The position numbers and the translations under genes are program-made. A DNA stretch of 64,000 nt, taken from the NCBI RefSeq assembly GCF_020991065.1, contig NZ_CP087710.1:2976001-3040000 (forward strand), in the 5' to 3' direction. This document shows positions 46,276 to 55,199 of this stretch, one piece after another. The stretch is from Nocardioides okcheonensis. Its GTDB lineage: Bacteria > Actinomycetota > Actinomycetes > Propionibacteriales > Nocardioidaceae. A model generated the notes under the pieces. It saw only the letters and a list, made by a program, of their open reading frames with translations, was not told where the DNA came from and did no database searches. How positions within the stretch are numbered: the first letter of the stretch is position 1; each line of letters starts with the position of its first letter.

Positions 46276-47355
46276 ATGAAGCGCCCGCGTCGCATGGAAT
46301 TCCTCTGGTACATCCCCAACCAGGTCGCCCCGGGCCACCGGTCGGACACGACCACCGAGGGGCACAACAGCCTCGAGCGGCTGACCGGCCTCGCCCGGCT
46401 CGTCGAGGACCACGGCTGGGGCGGCGCCCTCATCGGCACCGGCTGGAAGCGGCCCGACACCTTCACGGTCGCGACCGCCCTCACCGCCGCCACCACGACC
46501 TTCAACCCGCTGATCGCCATCCGTCCGGGCTACTGGACGCCGGCGCACTTCGCCTCCTCCGCGGCCACGCTCGACCAGCTCAGCGGCGGGCGGGTGAAGG
46601 TCAACGTGGTGAGCGGCCCGGACCACCAGCCGCAGTACGGCGACGACGAGGGCGACCAGGCGCAGCGCTACGCCCGGACCCGCGAGTTCATGCGGCTGGT
46701 CCGGCGCTACTGGACCGAGGACGACATCACCTTCGAGGGCGAGCACTACCACGCGCACGGCGCGACGCTGGAGCACAAGCCCGTCGCCCGGGAGGGCCGC
46801 CCGCACCCCAAGCTCTACTTCGGCGGCGCCTCGGAGGCCGCGCAGCGCACCGCCGCCGCCGAGGCCGACGTCCAGCTCTTCTGGGGCGAGCCGCTCGACG
46901 GCGTCGCCGCCCGCATCGACCACCTCCGCACCCTCAGCGAGGAGGTCGGCCGCGACCTCCCGCCGCTCGAGTTCGGCCTGCGGATCACCACCCTGGTGCG
47001 CGACACGACCGAGGAGGCCTGGGTCGACGCCGAGGCCAAGGTCGCCGCGATGGCCGCCGGGCGCGACGAGTGGTTCGTCGACCCCGACCGCCGGGTCGCC
47101 GTCGGCCAGCAGCGGCTGCTCGACCTCGCGGAGCAGGGCGACGTCCTCGACGACTGCCTCTACACCGCTCCCGGCCGGGTCGGTGGCGGCGGCGCCGGCA
47201 CGACCTGGCTGGTCGGCTCGCCCGACGACGTGGCCAAGGCGCTGCGCCGCTACGCCGACCTCGGCGTCACCCACTTCGTGCTCAGCGACACGCCGTACGA
47301 GCGCGAGATCGTCCGCGTCGGCGACTCGCTGCTCCCGCTGCTCCGCTCCGCCTGA
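46276..47355 (+). CDS. ssuD: FMNH2-dependent alkanesulfonate monooxygenase-like (LLM family)
   Basis: A 359-residue bacterial luciferase-like enzyme. MEFLWYIPNQVAPGHRSD opens like SsuD (an ATG at 46294 would start exactly there). LIAIRPGYWTPAHFASSAATLDQLSGGRVKVNVVSG and GASEAAQRTAAAEADVQLFWGEP are family blocks. It would cleave sulfonates to sulfite and aldehyde using reduced flavin from a separate reductase, not seen nearby. Neighbours encode a sulfonate-type ABC importer, which supports the assignment. Confidence 0.85.
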   Translation: MKRPRRMEFLWYIPNQVAPGHRSDTTTEGHNSLERLTGLARLVEDHGWGGALIGTGWKRPDTFTVATALTAATTTFNPLIAIRPGYWTPAHFASSAATLDQLSGGRVKVNVVSGPDHQPQYGDDEGDQAQRYARTREFMRLVRRYWTEDDITFEGEHYHAHGATLEHKPVAREGRPHPKLYFGGASEAAQRTAAAEADVQLFWGEPLDGVAARIDHLRTLSEEVGRDLPPLEFGLRITTLVRDTTEEAWVDAEAKVAAMAAGRDEWFVDPDRRVAVGQQRLLDLAEQGDVLDDCLYTAPGRVGGGGAGTTWLVGSPDDVAKALRRYADLGVTHFVLSDTPYEREIVRVGDSLLPLLRSA

Positions 47356-47410
47356 GGGGTGGCAGGTCCCGGTGGCAGGAAGTCCCTGCCGTCCAAAAGG
47401 CGAGTAAGTC

Positions 47411-47428
47411 AACTAACTCAGTTTAGTT
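47411..47428 (+). promoter_or_regulatory. AT-rich inverted repeat upstream of ssuA
   Basis: AACTAA-CTCAGT-TTAGTT lies 32 bp upstream of ssuA in an AT-rich patch unusual for this genome. It is a candidate operator for sulfur-responsive control. No regulator gene is nearby. Confidence 0.4.
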
Positions 47429-47460
47429 TGGATGTCCCACCCCATGAAGGAGCTTCCCTG

Positions 47461-48540
47461 ATGTCACGACGAGGGCCCCGCCCCCTGGCGTTCCGCAGCC
47501 CCCTGACCCGCACCGTCCTGCTGGCCACCGTCGGCCTCGCCGCGCTCTCCGGTTGCGGCGGCCAGGACGCCGGCCCGCGCCTCGAGCTGACCGCGGCCCT
47601 GCCCGACGCCCCGGCCGACGGCACCGTCCTCCGGGTCGGCGACCCGGCCACCCAGGTCGCGCTGGAGACCTCCGGCCTGATCGACGACCTCGACGTCGAG
47701 GTCGAGTGGGCCAACATCACCGGCGGCCCCAAGACGCTCGAGGCCTTCCGCGCCGACGCCATCGACATCGGCTCGGTCGCCGACATCCCGCCGCTCTTCG
47801 CACACTGGACCGGCACCGACGTCCGCGTCGTCGCCGCCCGCGAGACCGTCGACCCGATGGAGCACCCGACCTACGAGCTCGGTGTCGCGCCCGGCGTCGA
47901 CGTCTCCTCGATCGAGGACCTGAAGGGCAAGAAGATCGCCTACAGCCCCGGCCAGGCCCAGGGCGCGCTCGTGCTCAACGTGCTGCGCGAGGCCGGCCTC
48001 ACCCAGGACGACGTCGAGCTCGTCGAGATGCAGAGCGTCGACGACGCGTTCTCCGTGGCGCTCGCCGGCAAGCAGGTCGACGTCGCCCCGCTCGGCCAGT
48101 CGCTGGTGAAGACCTACCTCGCGAAGTACGAGCGCGACGGCGCCACCACGATCGCGCCGGGCGTGCGCGACGACGCCTGGACGCTCTACACCCCGACCGA
48201 GGTCCTCGAGGACGCCGACAAGGCGGCCGCGATCAAGGACTACGTCGCCGTCTGGGCCGAGGCCCAGGAGTGGATCTCCAGCCACCCCGACGAGTTCGCC
48301 CAGGCCTACTACGTCGACCACGAGGGCCTCTCGGAGGAGGACGCGGACTACGTCGTCGAGGCGCTCGGCGAGTTCACCGTCCCGACGAGCTGGGACGACT
48401 TCATCGCGCGCCACCAGGAGACCGCCGACACCCTCGCCGAGGAGCAGGGCCACGACCCGGTCGACGTGGAGACGCTCTACGACCGGCGCTACGAGAAGGC
48501 CATCGCCGCCGCGCTCGACGGGAAGGAGGCGGGCTCGTGA
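47461..48540 (+). CDS. ssuA: Sulfonate ABC transporter substrate-binding lipoprotein
   Basis: A 359-residue secreted lipoprotein. The signal sequence ends in the lipobox LSGC with Cys32. The body matches SsuA/TauA/NrtA binding proteins (TLEAFRADAIDIGSVADIPPLFAHW, then DLKGKKIAYSPGQAQGALVLNVLREAGL). GAAGGAGC precedes the ATG. It would capture an organosulfonate and deliver it to SsuC/SsuB. The exact ligand is not predictable. Confidence 0.88.
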   Translation: MSRRGPRPLAFRSPLTRTVLLATVGLAALSGCGGQDAGPRLELTAALPDAPADGTVLRVGDPATQVALETSGLIDDLDVEVEWANITGGPKTLEAFRADAIDIGSVADIPPLFAHWTGTDVRVVAARETVDPMEHPTYELGVAPGVDVSSIEDLKGKKIAYSPGQAQGALVLNVLREAGLTQDDVELVEMQSVDDAFSVALAGKQVDVAPLGQSLVKTYLAKYERDGATTIAPGVRDDAWTLYTPTEVLEDADKAAAIKDYVAVWAEAQEWISSHPDEFAQAYYVDHEGLSEEDADYVVEALGEFTVPTSWDDFIARHQETADTLAEEQGHDPVDVETLYDRRYEKAIAAALDGKEAGS

Positions 48541-49370
48541 CCACGCTGACCGCCTCCCGCCCCGTCGTCGCCGCCGATGACGTACGTCCCGTGCGGCGCC
48601 GGCTCGGCCCCGGCGACCCGATCCGGTTCAGCGGCCTGATCGGCATCGCCGTCCTGCTCGCCGCCTGGGTCGTCGGGTCGGCCACCGGGCTGCTCGACGA
48701 GCGCAACCTCAGCGCGCCGTGGACCGTCGTCGCGACGGCCGAGACCCTCATCGAGAACGGCCGGCTTCAGGAGAGCCTGGTCACCTCCGGCATCCGCGCC
48801 GCGCTGGGCCTCGGCCTCGGCGTCGCGGTCGGCACCGTCCTGGCGCTCATCTCGGGCCTCTCGCGGATCGGCGAGTCGCTCATCGACGGGCCGATCCAGG
48901 TCAAGCGCTCGATCCCCACGCTGGCGCTGATCCCGCTGCTGATCCTGTGGCTCGGCATCGGCGAGCCGATGAAGGTCATCACCATCGCGCTGGCCGTCTT
49001 CGTGCCGATCTACATCCACACCCACAACGGCCTGCGCACCATCGAGGGGCGCTACGCCGAGCTGGCCGAGACCCTCGACGTCAGCCGCGCCGAGTTCATC
49101 CGCCACGTGGTGCTGCCCGGCGCCATGCCCGGCTTCCTGCTCGGCCTGCGCTTCGCGGTGACCTCGTCGCTGCTCGCGCTCGTCGTCGTGGAGGTCATCA
49201 ACGCCACGAGCGGGATCGGCCACATGATCACGCTCGCGTCCAACTACGGGCAGACCGACATCATCGTCGTCGGCCTAGTCGTCTACGCACTGCTCGGCGT
49301 CACCGCCGACGCGGTCGTCCGTCTCATCGAGAGGAAGGCACTGTCATGGCGTCGCACACTGGCGAGCTGA
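48537..49370 (+). CDS. ssuC: Sulfonate ABC transporter permease
   Basis: A protein of 277 residues. The GTG at 48537 overlaps the ssuA stop. About six membrane helices and the EAA-type cytoplasmic loop (ELAETLDVSRAEFIRHVVLPGAMPGFLLGLR, about 175-206) identify a binding-protein-dependent permease of the SsuC/TauC family. It is translationally coupled to ssuA, and ssuB overlaps its end by 25 bp. Confidence 0.9.
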   Translation: MTTLTASRPVVAADDVRPVRRRLGPGDPIRFSGLIGIAVLLAAWVVGSATGLLDERNLSAPWTVVATAETLIENGRLQESLVTSGIRAALGLGLGVAVGTVLALISGLSRIGESLIDGPIQVKRSIPTLALIPLLILWLGIGEPMKVITIALAVFVPIYIHTHNGLRTIEGRYAELAETLDVSRAEFIRHVVLPGAMPGFLLGLRFAVTSSLLALVVVEVINATSGIGHMITLASNYGQTDIIVVGLVVYALLGVTADAVVRLIERKALSWRRTLAS

Positions 49371-50143
49371 CCCCGCAGACCGGGCCCGCGGTCCGGGTCG
49401 AGGGCCTGCACCGCAGCTTCAACGAGGCGGGTGGCGTGCTCAACGGCCTCGACCTCGACATCGCCCCCGGCGAGTTCGTCGCGCTCCTCGGGCGCAGCGG
49501 CTCCGGCAAGTCCACCCTGCTGCGGGCGCTGGCCGGCCTCGACCGCGGGGTCGCCGGCCACGGCCGGGTCCTCGTCCCGGAGAAGGTGTCGGTCGTCTTC
49601 CAGGACTCGCGCCTCCTGCCGTGGAAGCGGGTCCTCGACAACGTCACCCTCGGCCTGCGCTCCGCCGACGCCGCCGAGCGCGGCTCGCAGGCACTCGCCG
49701 AGGTGGGCCTGGCCGGGCGGGAGAAGGCCTGGCCGCACGAGCTCTCGGGCGGTGAGCAGCAGCGCGCGTCGCTGGCCCGCTCGCTGGTCCGCGACCCCGA
49801 GCTGCTGCTCGCCGACGAGCCGTTCGGGGCGCTCGACGCCCTGACCCGGATCCGGATGCACACCCTGCTGCGCAACCTCTGCGAGGTCCACCAGCCCGCC
49901 GTGCTGCTGGTCACCCACGACGTCGACGAGGCGATCGTGCTGGCCGACCGGGTCATCGTGCTCGACGGCGGCGTGGTGCGCCACGACGCACGGATCGACC
50001 TCGGCGCCCGCCGCTCGCAGGCCGACCCGGCGTTCGCCCGGCTGCGCGCGCAGCTGCTGACCGAGCTCGGCGTCGAGGACGACCACGACGCGGCACCCGG
50101 CCGGCACTCCGACGTACGCCTCGGCGAGAGGGCGGCCTCGTGA
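49346..50143 (+). CDS. ssuB: Sulfonate ABC transporter ATP-binding protein
   Basis: A 265-residue ATPase. Walker A is GRSGSGKST (49-57), the Q-loop VFQDSRLLPW, signature LSGGEQQRASLARSLV, Walker B LLLADEPFGALD and H-loop LVTHDVDEA. It drives the SsuC permease. The start lies inside the ssuC gene, and its stop overlaps the next monooxygenase start, so the operon continues. Confidence 0.9.
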   Translation: MASHTGELTPQTGPAVRVEGLHRSFNEAGGVLNGLDLDIAPGEFVALLGRSGSGKSTLLRALAGLDRGVAGHGRVLVPEKVSVVFQDSRLLPWKRVLDNVTLGLRSADAAERGSQALAEVGLAGREKAWPHELSGGEQQRASLARSLVRDPELLLADEPFGALDALTRIRMHTLLRNLCEVHQPAVLLVTHDVDEAIVLADRVIVLDGGVVRHDARIDLGARRSQADPAFARLRAQLLTELGVEDDHDAAPGRHSDVRLGERAAS

Positions 50144-51483
50144 CCCGTCAGATCCACCTGAACCTCTTCATCTACCCCGACGGCCACCACGAGGCCGCCT
50201 GGCGGCGACCGGAGTCGCAGCCCGAGCGGATCACCGACATCACCTACTACCAGGAGCTCGCGCGGCGCGCGGAGGACGCGAAGTTCGACGCGGTCTTCTT
50301 CGCCGACGGGCCGGCGCTGGCGGAGAACATCAGGTACGCCGCGCGCGGCGGGCTGGAGCCGATCACCAAGATGACCGCGATCGCCGCGGCCACCGAGCGG
50401 ATCGGCGTGATCGGGACGTCGTCGACGACCTACAACGAGCCCTACAACCTGGCCCGGCAGTTCGCCTCGCTCGACCACCTCAGCAACGGCCGGGTCGGGT
50501 GGAACATCGTCACCACCTCCTCGGCCGGGGCCGCGCACAACTTCGGCCTCGACGCCCACCCGGCCCACGCCCAGCGCTACGAGCGCGCCGAGGAGTTCCT
50601 CGACGTCGTCACCAAGCTCTGGGACAGCTGGGAGGACGACGCCGTCCTCGCCGACCGCGAGAGCGGGATCTACGCCGACACCGACAAGATCCACCGCATC
50701 GACCACGAGGGCGAGCACTTCTCGGTGGCCGGCCCGCTCAACGCGCCGCGCTCGCCGCAGGGCCGTCCGGTCTACGTCCAGGCCGGCTCCTCGCCGGACG
50801 GGCGGGCCTTCGCGGCCCGCTGGGCGGAGGCGATCTTCACCGCCCACCAGACCCTGGAGAACGCCCAGGAGTTCTACGCCGACATCAAGGCGCGGGCCCG
50901 GGCCCAGGGACGCAACCCCGACCAGCTCAAGGTGCTGCCCGGCATCAGCCCGTTCATCGGGTCGACCGCCGCCGAGGCCCGTGCGCTCGAGGAGTCGTTC
51001 AACGACCTCACCCAGCCGGCGTACTCGCTGCGCCAGCTGAGCAACCTCGTCGGCGTCGACCTCGCGTCCTACGACATCGACGGGCCGTTCCCGACCGAGG
51101 TCGTGGCGCCCGTCGGCGACCGCGCGTTCCACAGCCGCTCCCAGCTCGTGCTCGACATCGTCGCGCGGGAGAACCCGACGATCCGCCAGCTGTGCCACAA
51201 GCTCGCCGGCGGCCGCGGCCACCGCGTGGTGGCCGGCACCCCGGTCGACATCGCCGACACGATCCAGGAGTGGGCCGAGCAGGGCGCCGCCGACGGCTTC
51301 AACGTGATGCCGCCGTGGCTGCCCGGAGGCATCGACGTCTTCATCGACGAGGTCGTGCCGATCCTGCGCAGCCGCGGGTTGTTCCGCGAGGAGTACACAG
51401 GAAGCACCCTGCGCGACCACCTCGGGCTCGACCGCCCGGCCAGCCAGTACGCCCCGACCCCTGTCCAGGAGAAGACCGCATGA
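50140..51483 (+). CDS. LLM flavin monooxygenase, NtaA/SnaA/DszA family
   Basis: A 447-residue enzyme from a GTG start. The opening RQIHLNLFIYPDGHHEAAWRRP and the core VFFADGPAL, IGVIGTSSTTYNEPYNLARQFASLDHLSNGRVGWNIVTT and YVQAGSSPDGRAFAARWAEAIF are typical of the DszA/NtaA/SnaA group. These oxidise sulfones, aminopolycarboxylates or dimethyl sulfide with FMNH2. Within this operon an organosulfur substrate is likely. It is coupled to ssuB and to the reductase after it. Confidence 0.85.
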   Translation: MTRQIHLNLFIYPDGHHEAAWRRPESQPERITDITYYQELARRAEDAKFDAVFFADGPALAENIRYAARGGLEPITKMTAIAAATERIGVIGTSSTTYNEPYNLARQFASLDHLSNGRVGWNIVTTSSAGAAHNFGLDAHPAHAQRYERAEEFLDVVTKLWDSWEDDAVLADRESGIYADTDKIHRIDHEGEHFSVAGPLNAPRSPQGRPVYVQAGSSPDGRAFAARWAEAIFTAHQTLENAQEFYADIKARARAQGRNPDQLKVLPGISPFIGSTAAEARALEESFNDLTQPAYSLRQLSNLVGVDLASYDIDGPFPTEVVAPVGDRAFHSRSQLVLDIVARENPTIRQLCHKLAGGRGHRVVAGTPVDIADTIQEWAEQGAADGFNVMPPWLPGGIDVFIDEVVPILRSRGLFREEYTGSTLRDHLGLDRPASQYAPTPVQEKTA

Positions 51484-52526
51484 GCTTCGAGCACTACCGT
51501 CCGCTCGGCCGCACCGGCGTCCAGGTCAGCCCGCTGACCCTCGGCGCGATGATGTTCGGCGCGTGGGGCAATCCCGACCACGACGCCTCGATCGCGATCA
51601 TCCACCGCGCCCTCGACGCCGGGATCAACGTCATCGACACCGCCGACGTCTACGCCCGCGGCGAGTCGGAGGAGATCGTCGGCAAGGCGCTGCAGGCCCG
51701 CAAGGGCAGCCGCGACGACGTCTTCCTCGCGACCAAGTTCCACGGCAACATGCACGACGACGACCCCAACCAGGCCGGCAACTCGCGGCGCTGGATCATC
51801 CGCGAGGTCGAGCACTCGCTGCGCCGGCTCCAGGTCGACCACATCGACCTCTACCAGGTCCACCGGCCGCGCCCGGAGGTCGACGTCGACGAGACCCTCG
51901 GCGCGCTGACCGACCTCGTGCGCCAGGGCAAGATCCGCTACATCGGCACCTCGACCTTCCTGCCCTCGCAGGTCGTCGAGGCGCAGTGGGTGGCCGAGAA
52001 GCGGCAGCGCGAGCGGCCGGTGACCGAGCAGCCGCCCTACTCGATCCTCGCCCGCGAGGTGGAGCGCGACATCCTGCCGACCGCCCAGAAGCACGGCCTC
52101 GGCGTGCTGCCGTGGAGCCCGCTCGCGGGAGGCTGGCTGTCGGGTCGCTACCGCCGCGGCGAGTCCCCGTCGGCGACCTCGAGCCGCCTGCAGCGCCAGC
52201 CCGCGCGGCACGACCCCGACGCCCCGGAGAACAAGCTCAAGCTCGAGGCGGTGCACCAGCTGCAGGACCTCGCCGACGAGGCCGGGCTGTCGCTGATCCA
52301 CCTCGCGCTCGGCTTCGTGCTCGCCCACCCGGCGGTGTCGTCGGCCATCATCGGCCCGCGCACCCTCGAGCAGCTCGAGTCGCAGCTCGGGGTGGAGAAG
52401 GTCGTGCTGCCGGCCGACGTGCTCGACCGGATCGACGAGATCGTGCCGCCCGGCACGACGATCAACGAGGCGGACAAGGGCTACGCCCCGCCCGCGCTCG
52501 TCGACGCCTCGCTGCGGCGCCGCTGA
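51480..52526 (+). CDS. Aldo/keto reductase
   Basis: A 348-residue TIM-barrel NADPH oxidoreductase. Catalytic residues are visible as Asp and Tyr in DTADVYARGESEE (about 51-63), Lys in ATKFHG (about 80) and His in YQVHRPRP (about 127). The cofactor segment IIGPRTLEQLESQLG is near 290-304. It could reduce the aldehyde released by sulfonate cleavage. ATG overlaps the preceding stop. Confidence 0.88.
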   Translation: MSFEHYRPLGRTGVQVSPLTLGAMMFGAWGNPDHDASIAIIHRALDAGINVIDTADVYARGESEEIVGKALQARKGSRDDVFLATKFHGNMHDDDPNQAGNSRRWIIREVEHSLRRLQVDHIDLYQVHRPRPEVDVDETLGALTDLVRQGKIRYIGTSTFLPSQVVEAQWVAEKRQRERPVTEQPPYSILAREVERDILPTAQKHGLGVLPWSPLAGGWLSGRYRRGESPSATSSRLQRQPARHDPDAPENKLKLEAVHQLQDLADEAGLSLIHLALGFVLAHPAVSSAIIGPRTLEQLESQLGVEKVVLPADVLDRIDEIVPPGTTINEADKGYAPPALVDASLRRR

Positions 52527-52545
52527 CCCCGTCGCAGCACCTCAC

Positions 52546-52577
52546 GGCGGCGCCCACCCGGGAGGGTGGGCGCCGCT
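52546..52577 (+). terminator. Terminator of the sulfonate operon
   Basis: GCGGCGCCCACCC pairs with GGGTGGGCGCCGC across a GGGA loop (13 bp). A weak T-containing tail (TGTGACG) follows. Confidence 0.65.
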
Positions 52578-52666
52578 GTGACGTGGCTCTCGTCGGGGAA
52601 CATCGCGTGGCTCCACGTCGCTGAACAGGTCGTACAGACCTCAACCAGATGGAGGCACCACGTCCC

Positions 52667-53755
52667 ATGAGCCGTGCATTCGAGTCCCTCGCCGTCGGTC
52701 CCTGGAAGCTGCCGCAGCGCTTCGTGATGGCGCCGCTGACCCGCAACCGCGCGGGTGAGGGCAACGCCCCGACCGGTCTCAACGCCGAGTACTACGCGCA
52801 GCGCGCGGGCGCCGGGCTGATCATCACCGAGGGCATCGCCCCCAGCCACGTCGGCCAGGGCTACCTGGACGTGCCGGGGCTCTACACCGACGAGCAGGTC
52901 GCCGGCTGGCGCCAGGTCGCCGACGCCGTCCACGCCCGCGACGGCGTGATCGTCGCCCAGCTCATGCACGCGGGCCGGATCGCCCACGCCGACAACAAGG
53001 ACGGCGTCGAGACCGTCGCCCCCAGCGCCGTGCAGGCGCCCGGCGAGATGGTCACCGCCGACGGCGGCAAGCCGCACGACGTCCCGCGCGCCGTGGAGAC
53101 CGACGAGGTCGCCGGCCTGGTCGCCGACTACGTCACCGCCGCCCGCAACGCGGTCGCGGCCGGGCTCGACGGCGTCGAGGTCCACGCGGCCAACGGCTAC
53201 CTCGGCCACCAGTTCCTCGACCCGACGGTCAACCAGCGCGACGACGTCTACGGCGGCTCGCCGGAGAACCGGGCCCGCTTCGTCATCGAGGTCGTCACGG
53301 CCGTCGCCGAGGCGATCGGCGCCGAGCGGGTCGGGCTGCGGCTGAGCCCCGCCCACCAGTTCAACGGCATCGGCGAGGAGATCAACGCCGACCTCACCGC
53401 CACCTACCGCGCCGTCGTCGACGCGGTGTCGCCGCTCGGCCTGGCCTACCTGAGCCTGCTCGCCAGCCCGCTCGAGCCGCTCGAGACGCTGGTGCGCGAC
53501 CTGCGCGAGCGCTTCGACGGCGTCGTGCTGCTCAACGACGGCTTCGGTGACGTCACCTCGCTCGAGTCGGTCGAGAAGCTGCTCGAGACCGGTCTCGCCG
53601 ACGCCGTGGTCGTGGGCCGCCCGTTCCTGGCCAACCCCGACCTCGCCGAGCGCTGGCGCGAGGGGGCCGAGCTCAACGAGCCGAACCCCGACACCTTCTA
53701 CGGTGGCGGCGCCGAGGGCTACACCGACTACCCCACCCTCGACCAGGCCTCCTGA
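52667..53755 (+). CDS. Old yellow enzyme family alkene reductase
   Basis: A protein of 362 residues. The ATG at 52667 follows GGAGG; an ATG at 52649 would precede that site. FMN motifs are APLTRNRAGEGNAPTGLNAEYYAQRAGAGLIITEG (22-56), VHAANGYLGHQFLDPTVNQRDDVYGGSPENRARF (about 175-208) and ADAVVVGRPFLANPDL near the end. The His-Ala-Ala-Asn block holds the substrate-binding residues. It reduces activated C=C bonds with NAD(P)H. It has its own leader and is separate from the sulfonate operon. Confidence 0.92.
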   Translation: MSRAFESLAVGPWKLPQRFVMAPLTRNRAGEGNAPTGLNAEYYAQRAGAGLIITEGIAPSHVGQGYLDVPGLYTDEQVAGWRQVADAVHARDGVIVAQLMHAGRIAHADNKDGVETVAPSAVQAPGEMVTADGGKPHDVPRAVETDEVAGLVADYVTAARNAVAAGLDGVEVHAANGYLGHQFLDPTVNQRDDVYGGSPENRARFVIEVVTAVAEAIGAERVGLRLSPAHQFNGIGEEINADLTATYRAVVDAVSPLGLAYLSLLASPLEPLETLVRDLRERFDGVVLLNDGFGDVTSLESVEKLLETGLADAVVVGRPFLANPDLAERWREGAELNEPNPDTFYGGGAEGYTDYPTLDQAS

Positions 53756-53761
53756 GGCCGG

Positions 53762-55123
53762 TCAGGACGTACGCGTCCGCGCCGCCGCCGCGACCCCGAG
53801 CACGCTGAGGGTCGCGGCGGCGGCGAACACCGCGAGGAACGGGTCGAGCCCGGCCCGGTCGGAGGTCGCGAAGACCGCGCCCGCCGCCGAGAGCGCGATC
53901 GCCGCACCGAGCGAGTCGGCGATCGACAGCGCCGAGGAGTTGAAGCCGCGGTCGCGGTCGGTGGAGGCCTCCAGCATCGCCACGCCGGTGCGCGGGTAGG
54001 CGAACCCCATCCCGGCGCCGGCCAGGACGTACGCCGCCGCCGGCAGCACCGCCGACGGACGTGACCCGGCGTCCAGGGCCAGGACGGTGAGGGCGAGCGC
54101 GCCCACGCCGACGAGCACGAGCGAGGTGCCCACGAGCATCGCGCGGGTGTGCGAGACCCGCTCCCCGAACCGCGACTGGAGCTGGCTCGAGGCCGCCCAC
54201 ACGACGCCCACGCAGGTCAGCGCGATGCCCGCGCGCCCGGCGGTGAGGTCCCAGTGGTCCTGCAGGACGTAGACGATGTAGGCCTCGGCGCAGAAGAACA
54301 CGGCGCTGAGCAGGCCGCGCGTCGCGATCACCGCCGGCAGCCCGCGCTGCAGGCGCCTGCTGCCGCGCGGGAGCAGCCGGCCGAGCGCGACCCACACCAG
54401 CGCGAGCGCGGCGAGCGCCCCCAGTGCCGTGAGACCGGTGGCCGAGCCCAGCAGCTCGAGGACGAGCACCGCGACCGCGCCGACGACGGCCCACCAGAGC
54501 CGGCTGCGCGGCGTCGCGTCGCCTTCCTCCGGAGTGTCGAGGCCGCGGAGCGCGGGTGCGAGCAGCGCCAGCGCGACGACGACCAGCGCCACCGCCCCGA
54601 GGAAGACCCATCGCCAGCTCCACGTGGTGGCGACGAACGCAGCCAGGCCCGGCCCGAACAGCGCCGGCAGCACCCAGGCGGCGGCGAACGAGGCGAACAC
54701 CGCCGGCCGCAGCGGCGCGGGGTAGACCAGACCCACCACGACGTAGAGCCCCACCGTCAGCGCCCCGCCGCCAAGGCCCTGCAGCACCCGGCCGACGAGC
54801 AGCGCCTCCATCGACGGCGCCAGCCCGCACACCAGCAGCCCCGTGCTGAAGAGCGCCAGCGAGGCGAGCAGCGGGACGACGGGACCGCTGCGGTCGCTCC
54901 ACGTCCCTGCGGCGACCATCCCGACCACCCCGCTGGCCAGCGGCGCGGCGAACGCGAGGGCGTAGAGGCCCAGGCCGTCGAGGTCGCGCGCGACCGTCGG
55001 CATGACGGTCGCGACCGCCATCGCCTCGAAGGCGACGAAGGCGATCAGGCCGAACATCGCCACGGTGGTCGCGGCGTAGGCGGGGGAGAGGATCCGCTCG
55101 CGCGGCGTCGTGGTGGTGGTCAC
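53762..55123 (-). CDS. MFS drug-efflux type transporter
   Basis: A 453-residue membrane protein with about twelve to fourteen helices. The first loop reads AAGTWSDRSGPVV, the motif A region of the Major Facilitator Superfamily, and VGRVLQGLGGGAL matches motif B of proton-driven drug exporters. The GTG start lies seven bases after a -10 hexamer and so is probably leaderless. The promoter has a SoxR/MerR-like operator, which suggests induction by redox-cycling or metal compounds. Confidence 0.85.
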   Translation of the reverse strand: MTTTTTPRERILSPAYAATTVAMFGLIAFVAFEAMAVATVMPTVARDLDGLGLYALAFAAPLASGVVGMVAAGTWSDRSGPVVPLLASLALFSTGLLVCGLAPSMEALLVGRVLQGLGGGALTVGLYVVVGLVYPAPLRPAVFASFAAAWVLPALFGPGLAAFVATTWSWRWVFLGAVALVVVALALLAPALRGLDTPEEGDATPRSRLWWAVVGAVAVLVLELLGSATGLTALGALAALALVWVALGRLLPRGSRRLQRGLPAVIATRGLLSAVFFCAEAYIVYVLQDHWDLTAGRAGIALTCVGVVWAASSQLQSRFGERVSHTRAMLVGTSLVLVGVGALALTVLALDAGSRPSAVLPAAAYVLAGAGMGFAYPRTGVAMLEASTDRDRGFNSSALSIADSLGAAIALSAAGAVFATSDRAGLDPFLAVFAAAATLSVLGVAAAARTRTS

Positions 55124-55130
55124 TGCCCCG

Positions 55131-55161
55131 ACGGTAGGACCTCAGGTGCACCTGAGGTCAA
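55131..55161 (-). promoter_or_regulatory. MerR/SoxR-like promoter with perfect operator palindrome
   Basis: On the minus strand, TTGACC (-35, 55161-55156) and TACCGT (-10, 55136-55131) are 19 bp apart, the overlong spacing that MerR-type activators correct by twisting DNA. A perfect 22-bp palindrome (GACCTCAGGTG with its complement, 55138-55159) fills the spacer. Its core CCTCAGGTGCACCTGAGG differs from the enterobacterial SoxR box at four positions. The MFS start is seven bases downstream. Confidence 0.7.
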
Positions 55162-55199
55162 CCGAGGGCGCACGGAATATCCCGCGGGGGCCGGGCGCT

